Below are positions 50,570 to 58,956 of a stretch of DNA of 64,000 bases, piece by piece. The stretch is from positions 1 to 64,000 of the forward strand of contig JANNLG010000056.1 of NCBI GenBank assembly GCA_031396695.1. Reading direction: 5' to 3'. The position numbers were made by a program, and so were the translations under genes. How positions within the stretch are numbered: position 1 is the stretch's first letter; each line of letters opens with the position of its first letter. The notes beneath the pieces were generated by a model that was not told where the DNA came from, searched no databases, and saw only the letters and a list, made by a program, of their open reading frames with translations. Origin of the DNA: VGRW01 sp031396695. GTDB lineage: Bacteria > Myxococcota_A > UBA9160 > SZUA-336.

Positions 50570-51667
50570 TCACTCCGCGGGGTCGAGGATCGACTTGAAG
50601 CCCGACGGCGCGTGCGCACCGATCACGAGCTGCTCGAACGTTCCGTAGCCGATGCGCGTGCCCGCGCGCACGCGGCAGAGCTGCTGCACGTGCAGGTTCC
50701 ACGGCTCCATCGGATTCAGCTCGGACGGGCGGAACACCGCGCCGCTGGTCGCGTCGTCGCCCTTCCACATGCCGTGGCCGAACGCAGGATCGCCGTAGCC
50801 GATGCCGCGCATCTGGAACGTGAGCAGCGGCTCGAGCTCGAGCTTGTGCGGTTCGCCATCCCTGGGGATCAGCGTGAGCGTTGCGGCGCGCGCGCGCCGC
50901 GTGCCTTTCTCCCACTGCACCGATCGGTGTAGGGACGCCATGTCCTCGATGGGCGCGCCGGACGCGAGCAGCGGCACGACCGCCGCGTGCGCCGCGAGAG
51001 CAACGCCGGTCTCGTCCTCGTTGACCTGGAAGTGCGTGCAGTGGTCGTCGAAGTGGATCGGCGCCCACAGCCAGTAGAACTGCGGCAGCGGGCCGGGCGC
51101 GCCGGTCGCTTCGCGCTCGCCGACCGGACGCACGCCCCAGGAGCGGTCACGCGTGCCGAGCACGTGACTCGCGTCGAGCTTGATGCGCTCGGCGCCGACG
51201 GCGAGCCAGCCCTCCCAGGTGCCGAATTGCGTGAAGCGGGTGGAGTCCAGCCACGCGCGCCCGTTCTGGCGCAGCGTGAGGCGCGGCTCTTCGAGCGCCT
51301 CCGTGCGCGCGCGAAACAAAAGCTCGCCTTCCAGCCCGTGCTCGTTCGGCGCGATCGTGAGACGCACGGCGCGCATGGGCTCCAGCACCTCGATCGAGAT
51401 CGGCCCCGCCTTCGTGTCGGTGCGCTCGCTCGGCGCGAGCCGCGAGCCGCGCACCACGTACTGCATTCCGTCGCGCACGACGGAGACGGCCGCGTCCATC
51501 ACGCGCCGGTTCGGGTACACGCCGAGCGCCGCGCCGAAGAACAGATCCGCCTCGCGCGTGAAGCCGTTGAACCAGTAGCGGTCGTAGGCGTTGCGATCGC
51601 CGGTCAGCGTGTGCGCGACGGGCTCGGGCGTCTGGTGGATCGGGTAGTCGTCGAGCCGGTTCAGCAC
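50570..51667 (-). CDS. DUF7064/DUF7065-like protein
   Basis: A 365-residue protein, mostly beta, with DDYPIHQTPEPVAHTLTGDRNAYDRYWFNGF at the N-terminus split by loops, DRSWGVRPVGE and APIHFDDHCTHFQVNED. I recall this pattern from uncharacterised proteins of actinobacteria, sphingomonads and marine deltaproteobacteria that neighbour steroid or lipid catabolism genes. No catalytic motif is proven. The GTG at 51667 overlaps the upstream stop by 7 bp; a GTG at 51682 is possible. It forms an operon with the luciferase-like and crotonase genes upstream. Confidence 0.68.
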   Translation of the reverse strand: MLNRLDDYPIHQTPEPVAHTLTGDRNAYDRYWFNGFTREADLFFGAALGVYPNRRVMDAAVSVVRDGMQYVVRGSRLAPSERTDTKAGPISIEVLEPMRAVRLTIAPNEHGLEGELLFRARTEALEEPRLTLRQNGRAWLDSTRFTQFGTWEGWLAVGAERIKLDASHVLGTRDRSWGVRPVGEREATGAPGPLPQFYWLWAPIHFDDHCTHFQVNEDETGVALAAHAAVVPLLASGAPIEDMASLHRSVQWEKGTRRARAATLTLIPRDGEPHKLELEPLLTFQMRGIGYGDPAFGHGMWKGDDATSGAVFRPSELNPMEPWNLHVQQLCRVRAGTRIGYGTFEQLVIGAHAPSGFKSILDPAE

Positions 51668-52602
51668 GTCGGCACCGTCCACGCATGCGCGACGGGCAGC
51701 ACTTCCGCGCACAGCCTGCGCGTCTGCTCGAGCAGGTCCTGGTCGCCCTGCGCGAGCGGGATCAGCACGAATTTGGAGATGCCGACGTCGCGGTATTCGG
51801 CGATGCGCGCGAGCACGTCCTTCGCTTCACCGACGGCGAAGTAGGCCTTCGGGTCGAAGCTTGCGCCGGCGGCGCGAGCGCGCGCCGCGAACGCGCGCTC
51901 CGTGATCGCGTCGTCGACGGGGCCGAGCCGGAACACGAAGCTCGCGCCGTAGTGGTCTTCGGGAATCGGCCGGCCGAGCTCGGCACCGTGGGCCTTGATC
52001 GCCTCGACCACGGGCTTCACCTGCGCGGGCGTCTGGATGCCGGCGAGCCAGCCGGTGCCGAGCCGCACCGTGCGGCGGATCGCGGCCGGGCTCGAGCCGC
52101 CGATCCAGAGCGGCAGCGGCTGTTGGATCGGGCGCGGCGAGATGCTCGCGTTCTCGTACTGGTAGAACTCGCCGCGAAACGTCACGCGCTCCTCGCTCCA
52201 CAGGCGTCGGCACAGCTCGAGCGCTTCGTCCGCGCGCTTGCCGCGTTCCTTCGGATCGCGGCCGGTGGCGCGGAATTCGGGCGCGCTGTCCGAGCCGACG
52301 CCGAACACGGGCAGGAGCCGCCCGTTCGAGAGCCAGTCGATCGTCGCGCACTGTTTCGCGAGCACGAGCGGATCGCGCAGGCTCGCGACCACCGCGTTCA
52401 TGCCGAACTTCAGACGCTCGGTCGCGCCCGCGAGCGCGGCCATGGTCGAGAGCGCCTCCAGGAACGGCTGCGGCGACACGAGCCGGTCGGTCTGCCAGAT
52501 CGAATCGAGCGCGGAGTCCTCGCACAGGTCGACCCAGTCGAGGAACGCGCGGCCGCTCGCGAAGGGCAGGGTCGAGATTCCGATCCCGACGCGCACCTTC
52601 AC
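51661..52602 (-). CDS. LLM-class flavin-dependent oxidoreductase
   Basis: A 313-residue bacterial-luciferase-like TIM-barrel enzyme. The N-terminal strand is VRVGIGISTLPF; WQTDRLVSPQP, LSNGRLLPVFGVGSDSAPEF, GKRADEALELCRRLW and PLPLWIGGSSPAAIRRTVRLGTGWL are characteristic. Cofactor could be F420 or FMN; the family recall leans to F420. The GTG at 52602 overlaps the crotonase stop (GTGA). Confidence 0.87.
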   Translation of the reverse strand: MKVRVGIGISTLPFASGRAFLDWVDLCEDSALDSIWQTDRLVSPQPFLEALSTMAALAGATERLKFGMNAVVASLRDPLVLAKQCATIDWLSNGRLLPVFGVGSDSAPEFRATGRDPKERGKRADEALELCRRLWSEERVTFRGEFYQYENASISPRPIQQPLPLWIGGSSPAAIRRTVRLGTGWLAGIQTPAQVKPVVEAIKAHGAELGRPIPEDHYGASFVFRLGPVDDAITERAFAARARAAGASFDPKAYFAVGEAKDVLARIAEYRDVGISKFVLIPLAQGDQDLLEQTRRLCAEVLPVAHAWTVPTC

Positions 52603-53393
52603 GAACGGTCCCCGCCGCGCGTCTGCGCCTGCCCGCGTGCGCGCACCAGCTTGCGCGCGACCTCGACCGAATCGGGTGCCACGTGGCGATTCGCGGCGCC
52701 GGACAGCTCGCGCTCCAGCCGCAGTGCCTCACCGAACGCGAGCGCGTAGCCCTGGTCGATGATTTTCTTGTAGCTACGCAGGGCGGTGTCGGGCACCGAG
52801 AGCATGTCCTGTGCGAGCTTGCGGCAGGTCGGCAAGAGCTCAGCAGATGGCACCACCGAGTTCACCAGACCCCAGGCGCTGGCCGTCGCCGCGTCCAGAT
52901 AGTTTCCGGAGAGCGACAGCTCCTTCGCGCGGCTGATGCCGATCGTGCGCGAGAGCTTCTGCGAGAGTCCCCAGCCGGGCATGATTCCGACACGCGCGTG
53001 TGTATCGGCGAAGCGCGCCTCGGTGGAGGCGATCAGCACGTCGCAGGCCAGCGCGAGCTCGAAGCCGCCCGTCACCGCCACGCCGTTGATCGCGCCGATC
53101 ACCGGCCCCGCGAAGCTCTCGATCGCGCGCAGCACGTTCGGCTCCTCGCCCGCGCCCGCGCCGAGCGGTCCCGCGCCGCGGCCGAGCTCCTTCAGGTCGA
53201 GCCCCGCGCAGAACGCGCGCCCGGCGCCGGTCAGGATCACCACGCGCGCCTTGGGATCGAAGGCGAGCGACGTGAAGGTCTCGACGATCGCGGCGCGCAG
53301 CTCGCGCGAGAGCGCGTTCATCGCCTGCGGGCGGTGGAGCGTCACGGTGACGATGCCGGCGTCGCGCTCGACCAGCAGTACGGGCTCGGACAT
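52599..53393 (-). CDS. Enoyl-CoA hydratase/isomerase (crotonase) family protein
   Basis: A 264-residue protein of the crotonase fold. The oxyanion holes are in AFCAGLDLKEL and INGVAVTGGFELALACD. The first hydratase Glu is kept (GGFELA), but the second position reads FADTHARVG, with His where hydratases have Glu, so it may be an isomerase or hydrolase variant; the motif FADTHARVGIMPGWGLSQ is common in a recognised subgroup. The ATG at 53393 is chosen. It begins the minus operon crotonase, LLM enzyme and DUF7065-like protein, likely working on acyl-CoA intermediates. Confidence 0.88.
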   Translation of the reverse strand: MSEPVLLVERDAGIVTVTLHRPQAMNALSRELRAAIVETFTSLAFDPKARVVILTGAGRAFCAGLDLKELGRGAGPLGAGAGEEPNVLRAIESFAGPVIGAINGVAVTGGFELALACDVLIASTEARFADTHARVGIMPGWGLSQKLSRTIGISRAKELSLSGNYLDAATASAWGLVNSVVPSAELLPTCRKLAQDMLSVPDTALRSYKKIIDQGYALAFGEALRLERELSGAANRHVAPDSVEVARKLVRARGQAQTRGGDRS

Positions 53394-53467
53394 GCGGCTC
53401 TCCCTCGGGTGACTTCGCGCGATGATAGGCGCGCGCGCGGTCGAACTGCGAGTCCGGCAAGCGGAGC

Positions 53468-53536
53468 GCGCAGTGAGCGGAAGGCGAACGGAGTGCGGGT
53501 GGCGCGCGGCCGTCCGCGCGCCGGGTCCCGCTAAGG
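53468..53536 (+). repeat. Dispersed intergenic repeat, copy B
   Basis: A 69-bp match (about six differences) to the reverse complement of 11556-11624. Shared elements are GAAGGCGAACG, CGGGTGGCGCGCGG, CGTCCGCGCGCCGGG and CCCGCTAAGG. Its CTA at 53531-53533 serves as the stop codon of the minus-strand carboxyltransferase, so the element reaches into a gene end. Confidence 0.62.
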
Positions 53537-55090
53537 TCGGATGCTGTAGGCGCGCGGGCCGCGCAGCATCGAGAGCGACGGCTGGATCCACTCGATCCAG
53601 GCGCACAACGCCTGCCGCGTGCGGCGCGGATCGACCAGATCCGCCACGCCAAAACCCTCCGCGCGCGCGTATGGATCGCGGCGCGCGGCGAGCTGCTCTT
53701 CGAGCTCGCGACGCCGAGCCTCAGGGTCGGGCGCGGCTTCGATCTCGCGCCGGAACGCGACTGCGACGCCGCCCTCGAGCGGCAGCGCGCCCGACTCCGC
53801 CGACGGCCAGGCGATCACGTGGCCGCCGGGACCGAAGTGCGCGGCCGCGGCCACGCCGAATGCCTTGCGCACGTGCACCGAGGCCCACGGGACGCTCGAC
53901 TGCATGACCGCGAAGATCGCCGCGGTTCCGTGGCGGATGGTCGCGGCCTGCTCGGCCTCGGGGCCGATCAGGAAGCCCGGCTCGTCGACGAAGCTCACGA
54001 TCGGCAGGTGGAAGGTGTCGCACAGGTCGACGTGGCGGCGCAGCTTCTGCGCGGCCGCGGCGGTCATCGCGCCGGCGTAGAAGTTCGGATCGTTGGCGAG
54101 CACGCCCACCGGTTGCCCGCGCAGGCGCGCGAGTCCGCAGATCAGCGAGCGGCCGAACTCGGGCGAGGTCTCGAGGAAGCTCGAGGTGTCGAGCACGAGC
54201 TCGAGCGCGCGGCGCATCTTGTACGATTTGCGTCGCTCGCGCGGCACCAGCGAGAGCAGCTCCTCACTGACGCGGTCGGCCGGATCGTCGCAGGCCGTGA
54301 CCGGCGCGCGCTGCCACACGTTGGTCGGCAGATAGGAGAGGAAGCGGCGCGCTAGCTCGAACACGCCGCGCTCGTCGTCGGCGGCGTTGTCGACCACGCC
54401 GCTGCGCAGGTGCACGCGCGCACCGCCGAGCTCTTCTTTGGTGGCGCGCACGCCCCGCGCGCGCTCGACCAACGCGGGACCTGCGATCAACACCTGCGCG
54501 GTCTCGCGCGCCATCAGCGAGAAGTGCGAAGCGACCAGCCGCGCGGCGGGCAGACCCGCGACCGCGCCGAGCGCCGCAGACACGACCGGAGCCTGCGCCA
54601 GCGCCTGCGCGAACGATAGGAAGCGCGGCGGCGCGTTCGCCGAATCGACCACGATCGGCGCGTCGCCGCCCGATTTGCGCGGCGCGACGCTTCCGCCTCC
54701 ACCCTCCAGCAGGCGCACGAGCGGAAGTCGCAGCCGTACGGCCAGCTCCTCGGCCATCACCGATTTGCGTAGGCCCGCCGGCGAGGGCGAGCCGCCGGCC
54801 TGCGTGAAGTCTTCGCCACCGACGACGCACGGGCGGCCGTCGAGCTTCGCCACGCCGAGCAGGTAGTTCGCGGGCGAGAAGCCGACCAGCCGGCCCTGCG
54901 CGTCCTTCTCAGCGTGGCCCGCGATCGGTCCCTGCTCCTGGAACGAGCCCGCGTCGACGAGCAGCGCGATTCGCTCGCGCACCGTGAGCCGGCCCTTCGC
55001 GTGCTGGGCGGCGATCGCGGCTTCGCCACCGAGCGCGAGCGCGGCGCGCCGCCGCGCTTCGATCCCGTCGACCTCGTCCTGCCAGCTCAC
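53531..55090 (-). CDS. Acyl-CoA carboxylase, carboxyltransferase (beta) subunit
   Basis: A 519-residue biotin-dependent carboxyltransferase of the propionyl/methylcrotonyl/geranyl-CoA group. The N-lobe includes AQHAKGRLTVRERIALLVDAGSF and VVGGEDFTQAGGSPSPAG; the C-lobe has VPRERRKSYKMRRAL, GVLANDPNFYAGAMTAAAAQK and IVSFVDEPGFLIGPEAE. The biotin-carboxylase/BCCP subunit is not adjacent. The GTG at 55090 (VSWQDEVDGIEARRRAAL) is chosen, 8 bp after the GFA gene stop. A close link to the crotonase operon suggests branched acyl-CoA catabolism. Its last codon lies in repeat copy B. Confidence 0.88.
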   Translation of the reverse strand: MSWQDEVDGIEARRRAALALGGEAAIAAQHAKGRLTVRERIALLVDAGSFQEQGPIAGHAEKDAQGRLVGFSPANYLLGVAKLDGRPCVVGGEDFTQAGGSPSPAGLRKSVMAEELAVRLRLPLVRLLEGGGGSVAPRKSGGDAPIVVDSANAPPRFLSFAQALAQAPVVSAALGAVAGLPAARLVASHFSLMARETAQVLIAGPALVERARGVRATKEELGGARVHLRSGVVDNAADDERGVFELARRFLSYLPTNVWQRAPVTACDDPADRVSEELLSLVPRERRKSYKMRRALELVLDTSSFLETSPEFGRSLICGLARLRGQPVGVLANDPNFYAGAMTAAAAQKLRRHVDLCDTFHLPIVSFVDEPGFLIGPEAEQAATIRHGTAAIFAVMQSSVPWASVHVRKAFGVAAAAHFGPGGHVIAWPSAESGALPLEGGVAVAFRREIEAAPDPEARRRELEEQLAARRDPYARAEGFGVADLVDPRRTRQALCAWIEWIQPSLSMLRGPRAYSIRP

Positions 55091-55098
55091 GCGCGCGG

Positions 55099-55947
55099 CT
55101 ACGCCGGCCGGTACTCGGAGTACTGCGGCAGCGCGTCGTGGATCGCGTACCACGGCGACTTCGATTTCACGAAGATGTGCGCGCCCTCGCGCACGCCCGG
55201 GTCGTCCTCGAACGAGCCCGCGGGAATCACCGCCATCTGGCTGACCGGATTCGCGCGTGGCACGGGCGAGCCGCAGTCGCGGCAGAACGCCTGCGTGAAG
55301 CGCTCCGCCTCCGGCACCTTGTACGAGTCGACGCGATCGGCGCCGCGCAGCCAGCGGAAGCGCGCCATCGGCGCGAAGAAATTCGTGGCGTGCGCGGCCG
55401 CCCGCGCCTTGCGACAGCGCGAGCAGTGACAGCAGACGATCACGCCCTCGAGCGGCGCGTCGACTTCATAGGCGACCGCGCCGCACAGGCAGCCGCCGCG
55501 CACCACGCCGAGTTTCGCTTCGAGCACGCGCTTGGTCGGAAGCGCTTCGCCCATACCGGGTGGAAAGCCCTCGAACTGCGGCACCGAGTCCGCGATCTCG
55601 TGCCACGGCGCCTTCGAGCCGACGAAGATGTGCGCCATCGGAGCGATCTTCGGGTCGTCGTCGAGCAGGCCGGCGGGCACGTAGCGGATGCCCGAGTGCG
55701 CGTCGCTCGCGACCACCGAGCCGCAGCGCGGGCAGAACGGACGCGGATTGCCGGGCGACGACTCGCGCTTGCGAATCTTGTCCGCTCCGCGCAGCCAGCG
55801 GAACGAGCTATCCGAAACCGAGATGAAGCTCGCGAACGCGCTGCCGTGCGTCTTCCGGCACATGCCACAGTGACAGTGCGAGAGCGTCGCCGCCAAGCCA
55901 TCGATCTCGAACGCCACATCGCCGCACAGACAGCTTCCACGGAGCAT
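55099..55947 (-). CDS. Protein with two tandem GFA (CENP-V/Gfa-like) domains
   Basis: A 282-residue protein with the zinc-binding GFA fold in duplicate. Copy 1: GSCLCGDVAFE, CHCGMCRKTHG, FCPRCGSVV. Copy 2: GGCLCGAVAYE, CCHCSRCRKAR, FCRDCGSPV. Each ends in a matching GSK(A)PWHEI or KSKSPWYAI segment. Family proteins were named for glutathione-dependent formaldehyde activation; that role is doubtful for many. The ATG at 55947 follows a terminator hairpin. It is 8 bp upstream of the carboxyltransferase gene. Confidence 0.85.
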   Translation of the reverse strand: MLRGSCLCGDVAFEIDGLAATLSHCHCGMCRKTHGSAFASFISVSDSSFRWLRGADKIRKRESSPGNPRPFCPRCGSVVASDAHSGIRYVPAGLLDDDPKIAPMAHIFVGSKAPWHEIADSVPQFEGFPPGMGEALPTKRVLEAKLGVVRGGCLCGAVAYEVDAPLEGVIVCCHCSRCRKARAAAHATNFFAPMARFRWLRGADRVDSYKVPEAERFTQAFCRDCGSPVPRANPVSQMAVIPAGSFEDDPGVREGAHIFVKSKSPWYAIHDALPQYSEYRPA

Positions 55948-55976
55948 GCGGCCAGTATACTCGTCCACAGAAGCAG

Positions 55977-56020
55977 GAAGCCCCGGTCCCCGCCAACGCG
56001 GATGACCGGGGCTTCGTGTT
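55977..56020. terminator. Strong bidirectional terminator hairpin
   Basis: A perfect 12-bp stem: GAAGCCCCGGTC (55977-55988) and GACCGGGGCTTC (56004-56015), with a 15-base loop. GTGTTTT follows on the plus side; on the minus side the tail is CTGCTTCTGT. It separates the CTPGYWK gene from the GFA gene on the minus strand. Confidence 0.75.
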
Positions 56021-56037
56021 TTCGAAGTGCTAGGCGC

Positions 56038-57183
56038 TCAGTTGAGCGGGCACCGGCTCTCGTTCTCGCTCGCGAGCTCGTTCTTCGCGCGCTCGAAGTT
56101 GCGCGTGGAGTACGCGTTCTGGACGATCGCGATCACCTCGCTCACCGAGAACTCGTACGCAACCCCACCGCTGGCCGCGTTGAGGAGCGCCGCGACCGCG
56201 TGGCGACCGAGCGCCTTCTCGCCGCCGCCGCCCTGTCCCAGGGCGCCGAGCAGCGTCTTGTTGAACGACGCATCGACGCCGAACACGGTCTCGTACGAAT
56301 CCGTCGGCAGGTACGTCGACCACGAGTCGAAGTGGTGCGACTGCTTCCAGTAACCCGGCGTGCAGCCTTCGCCGCCCTGCGGCCGCTCGGTGCAGATGAG
56401 AAGCGCCGGGTCGGTGTCGGTCACCGTCAGGTCCCCTTCGCCCTCGTCGACGCCGTACACGCCCGAAACGTCCGAGACGTTCACGATCGTGCCGGCCTCT
56501 TTGCAGCGATCCGGTACGTTCAGCGCCTCGAACCCGGCCGTGGTCGAGCTCAGCACGCGCGTCTCGCCCACGGCGAGATTGCCCACCGGCACGTTCACCA
56601 GGCCGAGCGACGCGTCGTTCACCAGCACGTCGACCAGGGCGATGTTGCCGGTGTTCTCGACGGTCAGGCGATAGATCGCTCCGTGCGGTGCCTCGGCGCT
56701 CGGCGCGCTGGCCTCGTCGTCGGCGTCGAACCAGGTCGCGCCGCCGTTGATGCTGATCTCCTTTTCGATGTCGATCGCCGGGCGCTCGGGCGTGCACTCG
56801 AGCGTGACCGGAATTCCGCCGTTGAACGCGACCGGCAGAATCGAGGAGTTGCGGAGATGGCCAGAGCCACTGATCGAGACCGGACCTTCGGGAGGCGTGG
56901 GCCAGGCCACCGTCTCCGTGCGCGTCACCAGCGTGTTCGCCGTCTCACCTTGGATGGGGATGGTGCGCACGATCGGCGTTCCGGGGATGGCCGGATCGAC
57001 GGCGATCGAGTAATCGAGGAAGCCTTGATAGTCGTATGCGATCGCAGCCGTGAGCGTGACCGAGAAGCCATCGCAGTCCGCCTCGAGCTCGGCGGATACC
57101 AGGCCGTTTGCCCACGAGGCACCAGGAGTCGCAGCAAAAAGGGCACCCGCGGCCGCCGCGCTGCACCAGGATCGAAGTCCCAT
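56038..57183 (-). CDS. Secreted protein with DUF11-like domain and CTPGYWK motif
   Basis: A 381-residue exported protein with signal peptide SAAAAGALFAATPGASWA. The middle has a CARDB/DUF11-like beta-sandwich (IDIEKEISINGGATWFDADD; IYRLTVENTGNIALVDVLVND). The C-terminal region holds GCTPGYWKQSHHFDSW, a motif found in many secreted proteins of unknown role, and ends after CPLN. No PEP-CTERM tail is present. The ATG at 57183 follows AAAGGAA. It diverges from the M20 peptidase gene and is ended by the 55977 hairpin. Confidence 0.8.
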   Translation of the reverse strand: MGLRSWCSAAAAGALFAATPGASWANGLVSAELEADCDGFSVTLTAAIAYDYQGFLDYSIAVDPAIPGTPIVRTIPIQGETANTLVTRTETVAWPTPPEGPVSISGSGHLRNSSILPVAFNGGIPVTLECTPERPAIDIEKEISINGGATWFDADDEASAPSAEAPHGAIYRLTVENTGNIALVDVLVNDASLGLVNVPVGNLAVGETRVLSSTTAGFEALNVPDRCKEAGTIVNVSDVSGVYGVDEGEGDLTVTDTDPALLICTERPQGGEGCTPGYWKQSHHFDSWSTYLPTDSYETVFGVDASFNKTLLGALGQGGGGEKALGRHAVAALLNAASGGVAYEFSVSEVIAIVQNAYSTRNFERAKNELASENESRCPLN

Positions 57184-57320
57184 CTCTACATTCCTTTCGG
57201 GGAGGGCGACGTACCGAACCCGAACTCCGGGCGCGGAAACGGTCGCATCGAATTGCGAAGGCGTGCGAAGCAAAGTTCGAGCCAGGTCGCGCAGGTCGAT
57301 TCCGCGTGCGGAGAAGCGAG

Positions 57321-58736
57321 ATGACGTCGATCGAGTCCGCGCTGCGCGCGCTGGAGGGGAACTTCACTGCCACTCTACACCAGTTGGTTTCCCTGGCGCG
57401 AGTTCAGGGGATCTCCGCCGCCGGCTTTCCGATCGCGGAGCTCGAGCGATCGGCGGAGTCGGTCGCGCAACTGCTGCGCAGCTCGGGACTCGAGCAGGTC
57501 GAAATCCTGCGCATTCCCGCGGCACATCCGTACGTCGTTGCAGACTGGCTGCACGCGGGTGAGCTCGCACCGACGCTGCTGATCTACGCGCACCACGACG
57601 TGCAACCGCCCGGCCGGCCGGAGAAATGGCTGACACCCGCGTTCGAGCCGACGCTGCGCGCGGATGGCCGTCTCTACGGTCGCGGCGTGGTGGACGACAA
57701 GGCCGGGTTGATGGTGCACCTGGCCGCGCTGCGCGCCTGCTTCGACTCGGGCCAGGCGCCGCCCGTGAACGTGAAGCTGCTCGTCGAGGGAGAAGAAGAG
57801 ATCGGCTCGCCGCACCTCGAGGAGTTTCTGCGCACGTATCGCGAGCGCCTCGCCGCCGACGTGATCGTGCTCTCCGACACCGCGAACCTCGACGCCGGCA
57901 TTCCCTCGCTCACCACCAGCCTGCGCGGGCTCGTGGTCGTCGACGTGCGCGTGCGCGCGCTCGATCACCCGCTGCACAGCGGGATGTGGGGCGGGCCGGT
58001 GGTCGACAGCGCGAGCGCGCTCGTGCGCCTGCTCGCGCGGCTCGTCGACGATCGCGGCGTGATCCAGATCCCCGGCCTCTACGACGACGTGCGCGAGCTC
58101 GGGGTCGACGAACGCGCTCGGCTCGCGCGCCTGCCGTTCGACGAGCCCGCATTCCGCCAGCAGGCGGGCTTGTTGACGTCGGGCTCGCTCGCCGGCGAAG
58201 CGGGCTTCACGCCGTACGAGCGACTCTGGCTGCGGCCGAGCCTGGCGTTCACCGCGCTCGAGGGCGTGCCGATCGCGGGCTCCGCGAACCGATTGATGGA
58301 AGAGGCGTCCGCGCGTATCGGCCTGCGGCTCGCGCCGAGCCAGGACGCGCAGCGCGCGGCAAAGCTACTGACCGAGTTCCTCCGCCGGGATCCACCGAAC
58401 GGTGTAGAGGTGGAAGTCACGGTCGGGAGCGCCGCGAGCGGCTGGGAGACGAACCCGGTCGGGCCCGCGTTCGACGCCGCGCGGCGCGCGCTCGAAGCCG
58501 GCTTCCACCACGAGCTCGCCTTGATCGGCTGCGGCGGCTCGATCCCGTTCGTCGGCCCGTTCGCCGACGTGCTCGGCGGCGTGCCCGCGCTCCTGCTCGG
58601 CCTCGAAGATCCGCTCTGCAACGCGCACGGCGAGAACGAGAGCCTGAACGTGGACGACTTCAAGCGAGCCGCGCGCTCCGCGCTGCGCCTCTACTTCGAG
58701 CTCGCGGGCAGCCTGCAACGCAGCGCGCGCGGCTAG
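57321..58736 (+). CDS. M20-family metallopeptidase (dipeptidase)
   Basis: A 471-residue di-zinc peptidase. Metal ligands and catalytic motifs are LIYAHHDVQPPG, YGRGVVDDKAGLMVH (bridging Asp), LVEGEEEIGSPH (general base Glu and ligand) and, at the end, NAHGENESLNVDDF (His ligand). The M20 dimerisation lid is near residues 205-330. It belongs to the carnosinase-like/PRK08201 type. The ATG at 57321 follows GGAGAA. The gene is unlinked to obvious partners. Confidence 0.9.
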   Translation: MTSIESALRALEGNFTATLHQLVSLARVQGISAAGFPIAELERSAESVAQLLRSSGLEQVEILRIPAAHPYVVADWLHAGELAPTLLIYAHHDVQPPGRPEKWLTPAFEPTLRADGRLYGRGVVDDKAGLMVHLAALRACFDSGQAPPVNVKLLVEGEEEIGSPHLEEFLRTYRERLAADVIVLSDTANLDAGIPSLTTSLRGLVVVDVRVRALDHPLHSGMWGGPVVDSASALVRLLARLVDDRGVIQIPGLYDDVRELGVDERARLARLPFDEPAFRQQAGLLTSGSLAGEAGFTPYERLWLRPSLAFTALEGVPIAGSANRLMEEASARIGLRLAPSQDAQRAAKLLTEFLRRDPPNGVEVEVTVGSAASGWETNPVGPAFDAARRALEAGFHHELALIGCGGSIPFVGPFADVLGGVPALLLGLEDPLCNAHGENESLNVDDFKRAARSALRLYFELAGSLQRSARG

Positions 58737-58855
58737 CTGCCCAGCCAGTTCCCCTGCGAGTAGCGCAGTCCCCGGTCGAGATAGATGCGCTCGAACGCGG
58801 CCGAGAGCCGGAAGCGGTCCGTGAAGTAGAGCGTGTGCACGTGCGGGCGCGTCAT
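58733..58855 (-). pseudogene. Short orphan ORF or C-terminal gene remnant
   Basis: A 40-codon frame (MTRPHVHTLYFTDRF ... RYSQGNWLGS) ends on the minus strand across the M20 stop (shared CTAG). The amino-acid makeup looks coding (FERIYLDRGLRYSQG), but there is no ribosome site before the Met, and the frame upstream merges into nitroreductase antisense. It may be the surviving 3' end of a deleted gene. I do not recognise the family. Confidence 0.3.
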
Positions 58856-58956
58856 TCCGACAGAAACCGTGGCAAGCGGCGTGCCGATGCGCCGCGAGGT
58901 CGCAGGGTCTCTGCGCCCGCTCGCATGCTCCGCTTCTGGCCGAGCGCGCGCCGACT

